Source: Haliclona indistincta (taxonomy: Eukaryota; Porifera; Demospongiae; Haplosclerida; Chalinidae). Taken from it: a DNA stretch of 64,000 nucleotides. Below the pieces are notes generated by a model. The model saw only the letters and a program-made list of their open reading frames with translations. It did no database searches and was not told the origin of the DNA. The stretch spans positions 9,385,208 to 9,449,207 of the forward strand of contig OZ024787.1 of NCBI GenBank assembly GCA_964017065.1, given 5' to 3'. A program made the translations under genes and the position numbers. Positions 1-10,861 of the stretch are shown here, piece by piece (within the stretch, counting starts at the first letter, position 1; every line of letters starts with the position of its first letter).

Positions 1-611
1 CGTGGAATGGTAGCTGAGCTGTGGGATCCGGTGGCTGGGGCGTTCGTGATGTCTACTCCGTCTGTGCCCTCTGCTGCGTGATCATGAACGGCGAGAGGGC
101 AGAGCTTGAACGTGATGCTGGTGCAAGTGGTGGTGGCTGCGCGGTTCTCCAGATGCCGTCCTGGTGCTGCTGCTGCGACGAGTGACGTCCTCCCTAGTGA
201 CCCTGCTGTCAGAACGCCTAGTCGGGACGTCGAGTCGAGGGCCGATAGTGGGCTGGTGAGTTCGGCGATGTACAGCACGGACTCGCTCTCGCTGTCGGAC
301 CCGGACTCGCTGTCTTCCAGTTCCAGGTCGTCAGAGCTCTGCCGCTGTTGGTCGCTGTCAGGGTGGGTCTCGCCTGGAGATTCCTCTGCGACTCCTGAGT
401 GTGGGGTCGCACTGGTGGGTTGCTGAGGCTGCTGACGCTGGTCAGTTCTTCGCCGACGCTGGTCGGGAAGAGGCCTCGAACGGAGGTGGTGGTATAACCT
501 GGTGGCTCGCTCTTTCTTGGAGCTACTCATGTCCAGGTTTGCGCCTGACAAACGTAGGCGCAGAACCTCCGCAGGCAGTTTCAAGAGTGAGGTGATCGTT
601 TTGGAACTCAT
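1..611 (-). CDS. SAP-domain protein, N-terminal part (runs off window)
   Basis: An open frame on the minus strand starts at the ATG complementary to 609-611 and stays open for about 203 codons to the window edge, so the C-terminus is missing. Residues about 5-45 (LLKLPAEVLRLRLSGANLD, then a Lys/Glu stretch and RLYHHLRS) resemble a SAP helix-extension-helix DNA-binding motif. The rest is Gln/Pro-, Ser/Asp/Glu- and Ala-rich and looks disordered. GC content is clearly higher than in the surrounding DNA. SAP domains of this kind occur at the N-terminus of retroelement or DNA-transposon proteins in sponges and cnidarians, so a mobile-element origin is plausible but not shown here. Plus-strand frames over the same bases are shadows. 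Confidence 0.5.
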   Translation of the reverse strand, partial: MSSKTITSLLKLPAEVLRLRLSGANLDMSSSKKERATRLYHHLRSRPLPDQRRRRTDQRQQPQQPTSATPHSGVAEESPGETHPDSDQQRQSSDDLELEDSESGSDSESESVLYIAELTSPLSALDSTSRLGVLTAGSLGRTSLVAAAAPGRHLENRAATTTCTSITFKLCPLAVHDHAAEGTDGVDITNAPATGSHSSATIP

Positions 612-1119
612 ATTCTAGTGAGAAAGAACAATGCTCGAGTGAGACTGTTTGTTGCAGTACACTCAGCATTGGGCTTTAAATACTGTGAACCCTAATGATT
701 GCTTACGCTTCATGTGCTCAGGAAGCCGCATTCTGTACCAGTCTGCAGCTGATAACTGTCCTATGCTTGTCAACATGTTGGAGCCTCGCTTACCAGCTAT
801 CTCCGTCATCCCTATATAGTGCTATGCATTAAACCAATTTAATCTCATTAACTTACCCTTTTCAATGCAAGTATATTGAGAGCTGCGGCAAAACATGCGG
901 TTAACAAGCGATATGCACCTAATAATGCGCCAGTACAGTGATCAGGAAATTTCATCTATAAAATTTGATCTGTTAAATTTTCGCGTGTATAATTTTCATC
1001 GCGATGATAGACGACGAAAATATTCTAATGCCAAAAATTTCCCAATCTACAGTATACTGATTTGTTATTCATGCACTTTTATTTTGAATAATTTATACTA
1101 GTCTAATTCTTTACTACAG
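612..1119. other. non-coding, intron-like sequence before NHL exon copy A
   Basis: No convincing coding sequence. The last about 170 bases (from about 950) match 55585-55733 and end in a polypyrimidine tract and ACAG acceptor, so they are the 3' end of an intron. Bases 612-890 upstream of the SAP frame may be a promoter or transposon leader; no terminal repeat could be confirmed. Confidence 0.4.
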
Positions 1120-1952
1120 CTGGCAGCAGATATGAACCAAGAAAGGCAAAAGCAATCACATATTTCAAACTACTATCAGACTCTGAGGGGATGGCCATCT
1201 CACAGGAAGGTCACCTCATTGTGAGTGGATGGTCGAAATACCATATTATCAATACTGATAGTGGAGTGGTGATTAATAGGTTTGGAAAGCATGGCTCGGA
1301 ACAAGGAGAATTCAAAGGGCTAATAGGAGTGGCATTGACACAGGATGGTCACATTATAGTAACTGATGCTTTTAATAACCGCTTACAAGTGTTGACAGTA
1401 GAGGGTGCATTTGTAGCTGCTGTTGGCTCCAGAGGATCTGAACCACTACAGTTTAACCGGCCGTATGATGTAGCTGTTCATCACAATGGAAAAATATTTG
1501 TCACCGATAGGTGGAATTATCGTGTCCAGGTCCTAAATCCTGATCTGAGCTACTCACATTGCTTTGGTAACAAAGGAGACAAACCAGGAGAACTGAGCCA
1601 ACCATTTGGAATAGCTATTGATCAAGATGGAATGGTGTATGTCAGTGACTTTGGTAACCATCGAATTAAGAAGTTCACCCCAGAGGGTACTGTTTTTTCT
1701 GACTTTAGTGTGAAAGGTGGTTCATCGTTTTATCCACGTGGTTTGTGTATTGACAGTAAAAACATACTTTATGTCACTGACTACATTAATAGTACAGTGT
1801 GTGTTTATAATACTAGTGGACAGTTTCTAGGATACATTGGTAATAGTGATGGCAGTAGTTTTGATTATCCTCTATTCATAACTTCTGATAAAGATCGACT
1901 GTACATTAGTGACGACAATGGAGTAATCACTTACAAGTGCTACCAGCAGTAG
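1120..1952 (+). CDS. NHL-repeat terminal exon, copy A (intact)
   Basis: A 3'-terminal exon follows the acceptor TTTACTACAG at 1119. It enters with two bases completing a codon and then encodes about 276 residues to TAG at 1950-1952. The product has five to six NHL blades, each about 42 residues, with repeated motifs such as GVALTQDGHIIVTD, NNRLQVL, DVAVHHNGKIFVTD, NYRVQVL, GIAIDQDGMVYVSD and NHRIKKF. NHL repeats form a beta-propeller that binds RNA or protein; it is the C-terminal half of TRIM2/3/71-type proteins. No RING or B-box exon lies upstream in the window; the sequence before 950 is transposon-like, so this copy may be cut off from its 5' exons. A near-identical exon lies at 55734-56556, where upstream exons encode a CARD-like domain. 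The ATG at 1191 is internal. Confidence 0.8.
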
Positions 1953-2859
1953 AGGAATATCTGTTTTGTACCTTTTATTTTTTAAGTTTGTGTTTGTGCA
2001 CTTTATTTTTTTAAACAACTTCTGTTATCATTTCACAGCAGTCAAGCATTAGTATGAGGGATCATGTCGTGCTGTTGTTTCACGTATCGGTACAATCATT
2101 GTGATAATTCATTCTAATTAAGTGACACTAATATTTAATTATCGGAACCCCGTTTATCAGAACCCTCATTTATCCGGACCGAAAATGGTTGTGAATGCAA
2201 TTACAAGCTTATGAATCTCATTAGCAATTATTGCCAACAGAATCCATCCACATGTTTTACTATTTAATTTTCATGTGACCAGACCTGTTCGATTAAATCG
2301 AGGTTGCACTGTAATGTTCGAGATTATTAGTGCAAGCTTCTGTTGTCATCACAGGTTTGAGGTGGATAAGTGTCAGCACACTCCCACACATTTTGTGCAA
2401 AACTGGTAAGGACAGAAATTTGATCATAAATTAATCATTGCCGACTGTCAATGATAATTTAACAGCTAAAATTCTGCACACAAATCTCTCAGGAATGAGA
2501 CAACAAAAACTACACTCGATTACTTTTCTCACAACATCAACAATGCAAGGGTTCACTCGGAAGATCATTGATTCATAAAATAACCCTCGTGCATGAGCCA
2601 AGGGATAATAGAAGACAATGAGACAAATTTATTCACATTGTGCAATACCATATAACAGGAAAATTTCGAGGGAGAAATTTTTCATGGATTACCGACTATT
2701 CGCGATTTTTTTTCTATGAATGTCTGTTTTAGATGACAAAGGTAAGCCAAAATAGCGTTGATTCGATTCGTGAAATTCTCTGTCTTGTGCATTCACAAAA
2801 AATTCTCGCTATACGTTAAGTCTCTGACATACTCATGTACACTAACTAACTGTGCTTAC
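1953..2859. other. intergenic, no gene seen
   Basis: AT-rich DNA between the convergent NHL exon and the minus-strand ARM-like exons. It has scattered short inverted motifs but no open frame with a splice context. It is mostly unalignable with the equivalent 56557-57667 segment apart from a short stretch near 2330 (GTGCAAGCTTCT). Confidence 0.4.
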
Positions 2860-3633
2860 CAGCAGACTGAATGAGCTGAGAGCAGAGATGAGGAGTGGAG
2901 TGAAGCAGCTGACCGAGAAGAGCAAGATGACCGAGAGAGGTAGAGAAGTTATGACTACCCATTATCTTGAGATGAGAAGAAACACAGAACACTCACTCAA
3001 TCAGTAATATCAACTCACAAATTGCACACACTTGAAGACCATCTTGTGTCTCAAGTCACTATCAACACTAGTCACATGACAGAGACCAGTCAGTACTGAA
3101 GAAAAGAGATATTGAGCATTTTTATTTGGTAACAGCATACATAACTCAGTACATACAAAGACATGATCAAGTACGAGTAACATTATGACCAAATAATGTA
3201 CATGATAAACTACAGCTACCAACCTTGTACAGTGAGAAGAATATCACTGGAATCAGGTCTGGATAGAAGTCCTGCATGCATGAACAAAGAATCAGTAAGA
3301 CCCAGCTGAATGAGAGACTACTTGCAGCTGTACATGAGGAATTCAATTCTGTACACTCATTCACTGACCGAACAGCACGTTGCTGAGATGCTCTGTTATT
3401 TTTGCGTTTGAAGTGATGGTTTTCACGAAGGTTCCTTTCTCGTTTGTGGCGCTTAGGAGAGCCTGGAACTCGTTGAGCACTTTCTTCACGTGAACTCCTA
3501 GTTCTTCGGCGCTCTCGAGTCGTTCTGTAGCACAAGCAATGCAGAAGCGGTGTATAGAGAACCCTGGAACAGTCCAAACAGCACTGTGCTGGGAGTGACG
3601 AGCTGTGTACAGAGGAAAGTCTGTAGTCGCCAT
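2860..3633 (-). pseudogene. MEI1-like/ARM protein, 5' four exons, copy A (truncated)
   Basis: Four minus-strand exons at 3633-3365, 3258-3224, 3095-3019 and 2908-2860 have consistent phases (2, 1, 0, 1) and the same lengths (269, 35, 77, 49) as 58435-57668. They encode MATTDFPLYTARHSQ... through ...CSQLIQSA, a helical ARM-like N-terminus. No continuation exon is found between 2860 and position 1; the copy-B gene continues after a 6-kb intron. Substitutions between copies are few and conservative, so the duplication is fairly recent. It is called a pseudogene because of the truncation, although more exons could lie left of the window. Confidence 0.6.
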
Positions 3634-4138
3634 GATGTTTCGCACAGCTGGAAATAAACCAGCCACACCCCCAGGGCGTGTGCATGCATGCATGATCGAG
3701 ATCCAGTTCTCTTCACGGATCTGCTGTGGGATTCAGAGACGAGACTAGGAGCAGATGTGAGTTTTAGTTGAAAGTGGTTGTTTAGAAAACACTAACTAAA
3801 GAGTGATTAGGAGCTCATGTGTAGCTTACGGTGTCATGCTGCATGAACTCTAGCTAGTCATGACCTCCCCAGACTATACTATAGCTTCCTAGTTAGCTGT
3901 CTAACAGTTACATGAACACGATAACTATGTACTATCCATAGGGTACCATACTGTGACTTCATGTAAACTGAACAACATGCAGTTATTCCTCCTAACATGT
4001 GTGTGTACTGACTGTATGTCCAATTCTCTGTTCACATGTGAATTTAGCATACACAGAATAATGAGGCTTGATCTATTACTTACTACTCTTCATTGATGAC
4101 TTATTCAAAAGTGTTTTATAACATTTATCAGTATCACG
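3634..4138. promoter_or_regulatory. head-to-head promoter interval, copy A
   Basis: About 505 bp separate the minus-strand ATG at 3633 and the plus-strand ATG at 4139. The interval is conserved with 58436-58959, as expected for a shared bidirectional promoter between the ARM-like gene and the oxidase. No TATA box is obvious. Confidence 0.45.
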
Positions 4139-4462
4139 ATGTTTTGTTTACAAGACTTTGAAGAACATGCCAAAAGGACCTTGGATACGAACACGTGGTG
4201 TTTCCACTCAACTGGTGCCATGAATGAACAGACTCTTAAAGACAATAATTATAAAGGCTTATAGCAGGTACATAATACATGTCATTTAAATTTGAAGATA
4301 AATTATTATTGTCAACAGTGATTTTCACTGAAATGGTATCATGTATAATGCAGGTATCGTTTGCGTCCTCGCATATTGCGAGATGTTTCAAAGCTAGACA
4401 TGAGTGTTTCTTTGTTAGGAGAGAAGGTGGCATTCTCTGTAGGTGTGGCTCTAATGGGGAAC
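4139..4462 (+). pseudogene. hydroxyacid oxidase fragment, copy A
   Basis: Exon 1 starts at ATG 4139 ([20 protein letters not shown]) and matches 58960-59084. A 4-bp insertion near 4250 (GACAATAATTATAAAGG against GACAACATAGAGG) shifts the frame to a stop just before the donor. Exon 2 starts at 4354 after ATGCAG and encodes the beginning of the FMN-domain exon ([19 protein letters not shown]), then is interrupted at about 4463 by unrelated repeat DNA. Exons 3-6 are absent. The copy is non-functional; the intact paralogue is at 58960-60672. Confidence 0.85.
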
Positions 4463-4760
4463 ACAGTACTTTGGGGTTGGTTAATGAAAAGTGCAGACAA
4501 AATAGCAGTGAGTGCAGAATATAGTCCAGATCATGGAGAATGTGAAGCCATAAAAGTGCCCAAATTTTCTTGGCTGCCTTTTCATCATAAAAAATTAATT
4601 GTGAAATTTGCACCAAAGCCATTGAATGCTGGATGCCAATACGTTTAGCATGAACGTGCCAAAAGCCACTGGATTTTTACCGTTATTTGTATTTATTTTA
4701 ATAATATTTAGCTTAATTTCACAATTTTAGCTGATAGTCTGAAGTATGTCATTAGGTTCA
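4463..4760 (-). mobile_element. partial MITE inserted in the oxidase copy
   Basis: From AGTACTTTGGGGTTGG onward, this stretch matches the reverse complement of the TTAA-flanked element at 61391-61974, including the segments around CCAAATTTTCTT, CCACTGGATTTTTACCG and CTGAAGTATGTCA. Only part of the element remains, and the outer end without a TTAA terminus suggests deletion accompanied or followed the insertion. Open frames here are element shadows. Confidence 0.7.
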
Positions 4761-5939
4761 TGCTACTGTATAGTAGTCATGCAAGAAACACGATTGTACA
4801 GTTACTATTAAAATCAGCTTTGAGTAACGCCTGTGCTAAGTAACTTCTTCACTTATTGTTACAAAATTAATTTATTTTCACATGATCAATAATTGCATCA
4901 GCACAACAGCATTTTGTATGGTGTATGACTCAATTAGGGTCTTGTTTTCTATTTTCATCTTCTGAATCTGAATCACCTATGGACACGAAGGATGTGTAAA
5001 GTATTATTATAAAATGATGTGACAATAATTATTTTAGTCCCTTGAGCCATAACTAGTACAGCATGGAAAGAATAATAAAATGAATAATGCAGGATTATAA
5101 TTGATGTGATCCAACACCTCTTAGCAGTGGGGGAAAGCTAGCTGCTTCTCTTTTGGGTACATTGTAGTTATTTTACTTTTCTTTCAGTGCTTATTATTAT
5201 TGTACAATTTCGTTCATAACTAGCCATAACTTGTTAATAATTATATTTTCATGATAACAATAATTATACTAACCATCACATTCAGGAGGAACATTTCTCT
5301 GAGTAATTGCTTCTTGAGCTGTATCTGTATCATAAGAAAACAAAAAATATATCGGCATAAAAATAAGCTCGATTCCCACAGTGCTTATACCGATTTTTTC
5401 TGACAAAGCATGTATTGCATGCAGCTGTATGCCATATACCTGTACGTGTAGCTGTAATTGGGTTTTGTTGAGTTTCCCTGACTTGGTGGTCAGCAGTTGC
5501 AGCAGCTATTATTAAGATTAAAGTGGAACCTGTTTATCCAGACACTTGCTTATAGTGAACGCTAATCTGTGGTCCCAAATCGCTTCCCAATCACGTGCAT
5601 ACCGTGGTGCATTCTAAACCTGTAAGATACGGTCACCTCACCGTATTCCGGACGGTCAGTGACAGTCCTGTTGGACCATGGCAATACAAAATTTACGAGT
5701 TTTGTGGACAGTTCCAGGCTCTTTGAAGGAAAAGCTGCCATGAGCATTACAATCAAAGAAGATACATGTAATACTGTATTTATTAGGTTTCTGCAGTACA
5801 TATCTACTGTATGCTGCCTATTCCAGTTGTCAAGTTAAGCCCATAAGCTTAGCTAACTTTCACATAATTGGGGCGAGCCTGAGCGAGCCCCACATTGATT
5901 GGCACAATGGCCCACGCGGCGGGGAATGTATCTACTATC
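4761..5939. other. intergenic, no gene seen
   Basis: 4911-5085 is the 3' flank of the segmental duplication (matches 61259-61390 and 61975-62010). The remainder is AT-rich with no supported exon. The frame at 5562-5801 (minus) has no splice or homology support. Confidence 0.4.
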
Positions 5940-5944
5940 TACAT

Positions 5945-6055
5945 ATAGGTTTGTCATCCAGCTCCAGAATAGTACCGGAAATAGCTCCAAAATAGGACCG
6001 GAAGGGGCATGTGCTGTCATCCCAAAGCTCCAGAATAGGACCGGAAGCCGCTGCT
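5945..6055. promoter_or_regulatory. cluster of ETS-like GACCGGAAG motifs
   Basis: Three near-identical units of the form CTCCARAATAGGACCGGAA occur within 100 bp. The block TTTGTCATCCA...CCGGAAATAGCTCC is the reverse complement of 37009-37068, next to another promoter-like region. ACCGGAAG is the consensus core for ETS/GABP factors. Functional use is inferred; it may simply be a dispersed copy of promoter DNA. Confidence 0.4.
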
Positions 6056-6364
6056 ATGAATGCTAAAGCATAGATATTGGCTAAAGTGTTCGTCTTGTGC
6101 TGAAGACGCTGCTAGATAGTGTGCCATCCTAATCGTAGCTAGAATATGGCGTCATCGCACTGCCTGCCTGTCGACAGACCGCGGTGACGCCGGCACTGGC
6201 AGTCGTGGCGACATAGTCGCTTGGACTGACCATAGATCTATGCTTGGACCCAATGGCTCAGCTAGTCTTCAGCGTTATCAACTAGTAACGCAAACGCATC
6301 TTGACGTGCTCCACAGTCTGTAGACTACAGAATACTTGTATTGACCCTGAGCACTAACACTCAG

Positions 6365-7770
6365 GAAAATGCACTCTCATGGCGATCTGAAGCTTAGTCG
6401 AGCTTAGTGCCGCACCAAGTTGCAAAGTAATCTAGTAGACTTGGTGTGTGAGAATGCTATAATGCCACTAAAACAAGAAAATGCACTCTCAAGAGGATCT
6501 TGGGTCTGAAGTGCACCAAGTTGCCTAATGTAGTAGACTTGGTGTGTGAGAATGCTGTGATGCCACTAAAACAAGAAAATGCACTCTCATGAGGATTTTG
6601 GATGTGAATTGCACCAAGTTGCCTAGTAATCTAGTAGACTTGGTGTGTGAGACTGCTGTGATGCCACTAAAACGAGAAAATGCACTCTCATGAGGATCTT
6701 GGGTCTGAAGTGCACCAATTCGCATAGTAATCTAGTAGACTTGGTGTTTGAGAATGCTATAATGCCACTAAAACAAGAAAATGCACTCTCATGAGGATCT
6801 TGGGTCTGAAGTGCACCAAGTTGCCTACTAATCTAGTAGACTTGGCGTGTGAGAATACTGTGATGCCACTAAAACGAGAAAATGCGCTCTCATGAGGATC
6901 TTGGGTCTGAAGTGCACCAATTTGCATAGTAATCTGGTAGACTTGGTGTGTGAGAATACTGTGATGCCACTAAAACGAGAAAATGCGCTCTCATGAGGAT
7001 CTTGGGTCTGAAGTGCACCAATTTGCATAGTAATCTGGTAGACTTGGTGTGTGAGAATACTGTGATGCCACTAAAACGAGAAAATGCGCTCTCATGAGGA
7101 TCTTGGGTCTGAAGTGCACCAATTTGCATAGTAATCTGGTAGACTTGGTGTGTGAGAATGCTGTGATGCCACTAAAACAAGAAAATGCACTCTCATGAGG
7201 ATCTTGGGTCTGAAGTGCACCTAGTTGCCTACTAATCTAGTAGACTCGGTGTGAGAATGCTGTGATACCACTAAAACAAGAAAATGCACTCTCATGAGGA
7301 TCTTGGGTCTGAAGTGCACCAAGTTGCATAGTAATCTAGTAGACTTGGTGTGTGAGAATGCTATAATGCCACTAAAACAAGAAAATGCACTCTCATGAGG
7401 ATCTTGGGTCTGAAGTGCACCAAGTTGCCTACTAATCTAGTAGACTTGGTGTGTGAGAATACTGTGATGCCACTAAAACGAGAAAATGCACTCTCGTGAG
7501 GATCGTGGGTCTGAAGTGCACCAAGTTGCATAGTAATCTAATAGACTTGGTGTGTGAGAATGCTGTGGTGCCACTAAAACAAGAAAATGCACTCTCATGA
7601 GGATCGTGGGTCTGAAGTGCACCTAGTTGCCTACTAATCTAGTAGACTTGGTGTGTGAGAATGCTGTGATGCCACTAAAACAAGAAAATGCACTCTCATG
7701 AGGATCTTGGGTATGAAGTGCACTAGTAATCTCAGTAGTAGACTTGGTGTGTGAGAATGCTGTAATAGAG
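6365..7770. repeat. tandem array of about 101-bp monomers (14 copies)
   Basis: The core TAGTAGACTTGGTGTGTGAG recurs near 6433, 6533, 6632, 6734, 6836, 6938, 7039, 7140, 7233, 7339, 7440, 7541, 7640 and 7738, a mean period of 100-101 bp. Each unit also carries GCACTCTCATGAGGATCTTG and GCCACTAAAAC. Three adjacent units near 6840-7130 are almost identical, which shows recent local homogenisation. Minus-strand frames such as 6828-7129 are by-products. The array is related to the one at 15545-17170. Confidence 0.95.
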
Positions 7771-9501
7771 TGACGATATAGGGTTACTCACTACTACTTC
7801 GCATGATACAGTAACAGCATTCAGTTAATCAAAAGAGAGTAAAAATTATTAGTCAAATTTAATGTACAAAATAACAGTTCTTTGTTTTGGACGATGTTAA
7901 CATCACAGCTGTAGGAAATCTTACTGATCAGGACCTGCATGCAAATAAAGTAGTATAATAAGACGACAAGGACATATCTTACTAGAGAGAAAAAGTAAGG
8001 TGGAATAGCGAAAGATGGTAATTCACCACATACGCAAGTGTGATGTGTGCGGGTGCAAATTATTAATAATTATTTATTTTAGTGAAAAGTAAGTAGGTGG
8101 AGCACTTAAGAGATACATTTAGGCTCTGTACTGTGAAATGACATAAACGGGAGTACCATAATACTGATGTGTTACTCACTTATAGGCATAGTATAAAATA
8201 GCACCATCAGGCATGCTGTATCAAGTCAGTTTAAAAAGGCAACACAAAGACCTATTAGATATATTTACCAATGCTCAAATCTATGGACACTTACAGAAAT
8301 TAAACATGTTCAATAGTATGTGGCACTGACTTTTTACAATCAGAAATATTTGGCTAAATTGACATGCAGGCATCACAAAATGCCTATGAAATACAGATCT
8401 TTCAATTTTAAAACTAGACATGGCCACGTGTTACATTAACGCATGAATAAGCATTCCTACTATGTGCACTCAGTGTTTGCAGAGATTCTTTATGCATAGA
8501 GGTATCTTTTTGAATTGATAGTTTGTACTGCTGACAGCCATTACTAGTTATGTGGCTCTGCTCTAACATGAAGTGTTTCATACACTTTTGTTCACAGACT
8601 CATATGCACTCCAACATGTTTGCAGACTTGTTGCTTCCTCTTGCCATGTGGAAATTACCTTGAGTTTGCCAGTGACTATATACGCTTAACAAGAAATGAC
8701 TACGGTTATAATAGTAGATTTAATTTCTTGCATGCAATGGTAAAAACAAACAGACTCACAATAGACTGTAATGAACATTGCATAACACCACACTTGTAAT
8801 CATCACCACAGTTTTAGGACATTATCATGAGAGTATACCAGTATGGTAACAGTACAAGTCATTACCAGTGTGAAAAGAAAGCAATAGTAGACAATAGTTA
8901 TGTTAGTGAGATAATACTCTCAATAGAGAGGGGTTGTGCCACTTGTGAGGAAGTACGTCACTATACGAAAACGCACATTTATTGTCATAGTATACAGGTT
9001 GCCACTAGGAAGTGAGCTAGGCCACAGGTAGCATGCGCAGACATACAACTAGGTAAGTATAATATTTCATGTATGGTTCCATGTAGCCCACCATGGCTCA
9101 TGTTGATATCATCTACAAACTGGATCAGCGCAAGCATGATCAGTCAAGCGCACAATTTTCAGTCAGTGTGTGGCCCTTTGTGTACACTTACACTGCATGT
9201 TCCATCAGTCAGCAACTAAAATTATTTTGTCAGAACAGTTGCTTGTTACTGGTTCAAATCATTGTTGAGATGACATTATTAATAATAATAACAATGAGCA
9301 CTTAAAGAGGTCAACAAGGTTGAATAATTATAGTAATGATCTGATCTTTAGATTGTAGCCACAGCTCCTGCAGGTGTTCAAAAAGAGAAAGAAGTAATTA
9401 GTATACAAAGCACCATCAGTGACTCTACAATAGTCTACAAATGGTAACAGTTACCATAGTTACGGCTATAAAGAACTATTAAACTATGTCTTTGACCATA
9501 C
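7771..9501. other. intergenic, no gene seen
   Basis: AT-rich DNA with short frames only (8827-9015, 9093-9305). None has splice context, codon bias or recognisable motifs. Confidence 0.4.
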
Positions 9502-10232
9502 GTATTACTTAGACCATACCACGTGACTTTCGACCAATCAGATCGCTCAAAAAGTGTGCATTAACCCTTCAAGTGCGGACAGCAATTCTAGCCCTTATTT
9601 TGTGAATTTCACTAACCTTTGAAACCATTAGACAGACAAACTAGCGCTGTGATCACCGTTAATATGCAAAATCAACTTGCACAACGTGCGGGCTTGTTGT
9701 CAATGACAATTGCGGTTAACCATGCCCACTTGACGATCTACCAACTGTCGTGTGCTAGAATCACTCTCACCGGAGCAAAAAACGCCGCTTGTTTGGTCAA
9801 AACAGCACGTGTGAGACAAAGTTAGTGCACGTATGGCTGCTTTTTATGTCAAGAAGCCCCTGGAGACCCAGTGGTGCTAGGTGATCCCGCCATAGCTCTG
9901 CTTGGCGGGGCCGCAGGCCCCGCCAATGGCTCGCAATCACACCCCACATAGCTGTATTTGGTCTATAGGTGAAATAAACTATCTTCGAATTTTAACGCCC
10001 ACTTCCGGTGACGTCAATCTTGCCGGGCGACTATAGTTGCCCGCCGCATGTGAAGGGTTAAATAGCTTAATGCACACTTTTATTAATGCACCTCGTCGAT
10101 TAAGTTCTTAATGCACACTTTTATTAATGCACCTCGTGGATTAAGTTCTTATTGCACACTTTTATTAACGCACACTTTGTCAAAATAGCAAGCACTCGGT
10201 CGGAGAGTCACCTGGTATGGTCTAAATATTAC
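9502..10232. mobile_element. inverted-repeat element hosting a nested MITE
   Basis: The left end GTATTACTTAGACCATACC (9502) is the near inverse of GGTATGGTCTAAATATTAC (10214-10232). The similarity continues inward (GTGACTTTCGACC / GGTCGGAGAGTCAC and AAAGTGTGCATTAA / TTAATGCACACTTT). The right arm has a short internal direct repeat of TTAATGCACACTTTTATTAA units. It was split by insertion of the TTAA element at 9561-10061. Confidence 0.7.
9561..10061. mobile_element. TTAA-flanked MITE (piggyBac-like ends)
   Basis: TTAA followed by CCCTTCAAGTGCGG at the left, and CCGCATGTGAAGGG followed by TTAA at the right. TTAA target duplication and a CCC/GGG terminus are hallmarks of piggyBac-type elements. 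The interior of about 500 bp has no intact transposase; the 68-codon frame at 9619 is not recognisable. It is inserted inside the element at 9502-10232. Confidence 0.7.
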
Positions 10233-10326
10233 TTAATGTAGGTAAGGAGTGCTCTACGTGATTTATGGCACGAGACCACAGCCCGAGTGCCATAAATCAC
10301 GTAGAGCACGACTTACCTACATTAAG
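10232..10326. repeat. near-perfect 40-bp hairpin
   Basis: Arms 10232-10271 and 10287-10326 pair over 38 of 40 positions, with a 15-base loop. The arms contain GTGCTCTACGTGATTTATGG and its complement. It could be a fold-back transposon or a precursor-like small-RNA hairpin; its boundary abuts the inverted-repeat element to its left. Confidence 0.75.
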
Positions 10327-10789
10327 TGATTTAAAGTATAAGCCCAGGCAGCAGCTATGTTGCGACAAGCGATTTCTTGTGAATGGCTGACTCAGCGTGC
10401 TATATGGGAATTAAAGCACGTTTAATATAACGCTGATATTGTACGGTGGGCGGGGATCACAAAATAAGTGATTTACACGAAGCGCGGTGCCTTTGATTCC
10501 GCCCTCGCATTATACTTTAAATCAAGGTAAAGTGCCCTTCTTTGGTGATACATACAGATGCAAACATCCTACACCTTGACACACATGCAAATATTTAACA
10601 CACAAACACACAGAATTACCAATCATACTCCTCTAGGTTCACAACGACAGCTCATACTCATCTGGTTCTCATATTGAATGGCTACAAAAATTGATCGAGA
10701 AGAAAAAACAGAGGGTGAGAGGGAGAGCTCGAGAGAGGTAGGAAAGAGAGAGCAGGTAGAGTAGGTTGAGACACTGTCACACACGCCTG

Positions 10790-10791
<2 letters not shown>

Positions 10792-10836
<45 letters not shown>
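10792..10836. repeat. (AC)n microsatellite
   Basis: About 22 AC units, directly left of the SINE. Apparent long frames here are repeat artefacts. Confidence 0.95.
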
Positions 10837-10840
<4 letters not shown>

Positions 10841-10861
10841 GCACACGCACGGACACGCACA

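Larger units (their letters stand above)
950..5085. repeat. segmental duplication, copy A
   Basis: The order NHL exon (plus), four ARM-like exons (minus), shared promoter, hydroxyacid oxidase start (plus), and a 3' block at 4911-5085 repeats the order at 55585-62010 in the same orientation. Nucleotide identity is high across exons and introns. Differences: copy A has lost oxidase exons 3-6, carries an inverted MITE fragment at 4463-4760, and differs at 2000-2800; copy B carries a 28-bp repeat expansion, a MITE at 57081 and another at 61391. Copy B keeps the complete genes, so A is the decayed duplicate. Confidence 0.85.

Noticed and set aside
3167..3685. 172-codon minus frame overlapping the MEI1-like copy, and its counterpart at 58002-58502
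   Set aside because: The alternative frame reads through introns; the exon model with consistent phases explains both copies better.
6525..7129. Minus-strand frames repeating IGALQTQDPHESAF
   Set aside because: They arise from the 101-bp tandem repeat, which lacks codon constraint.
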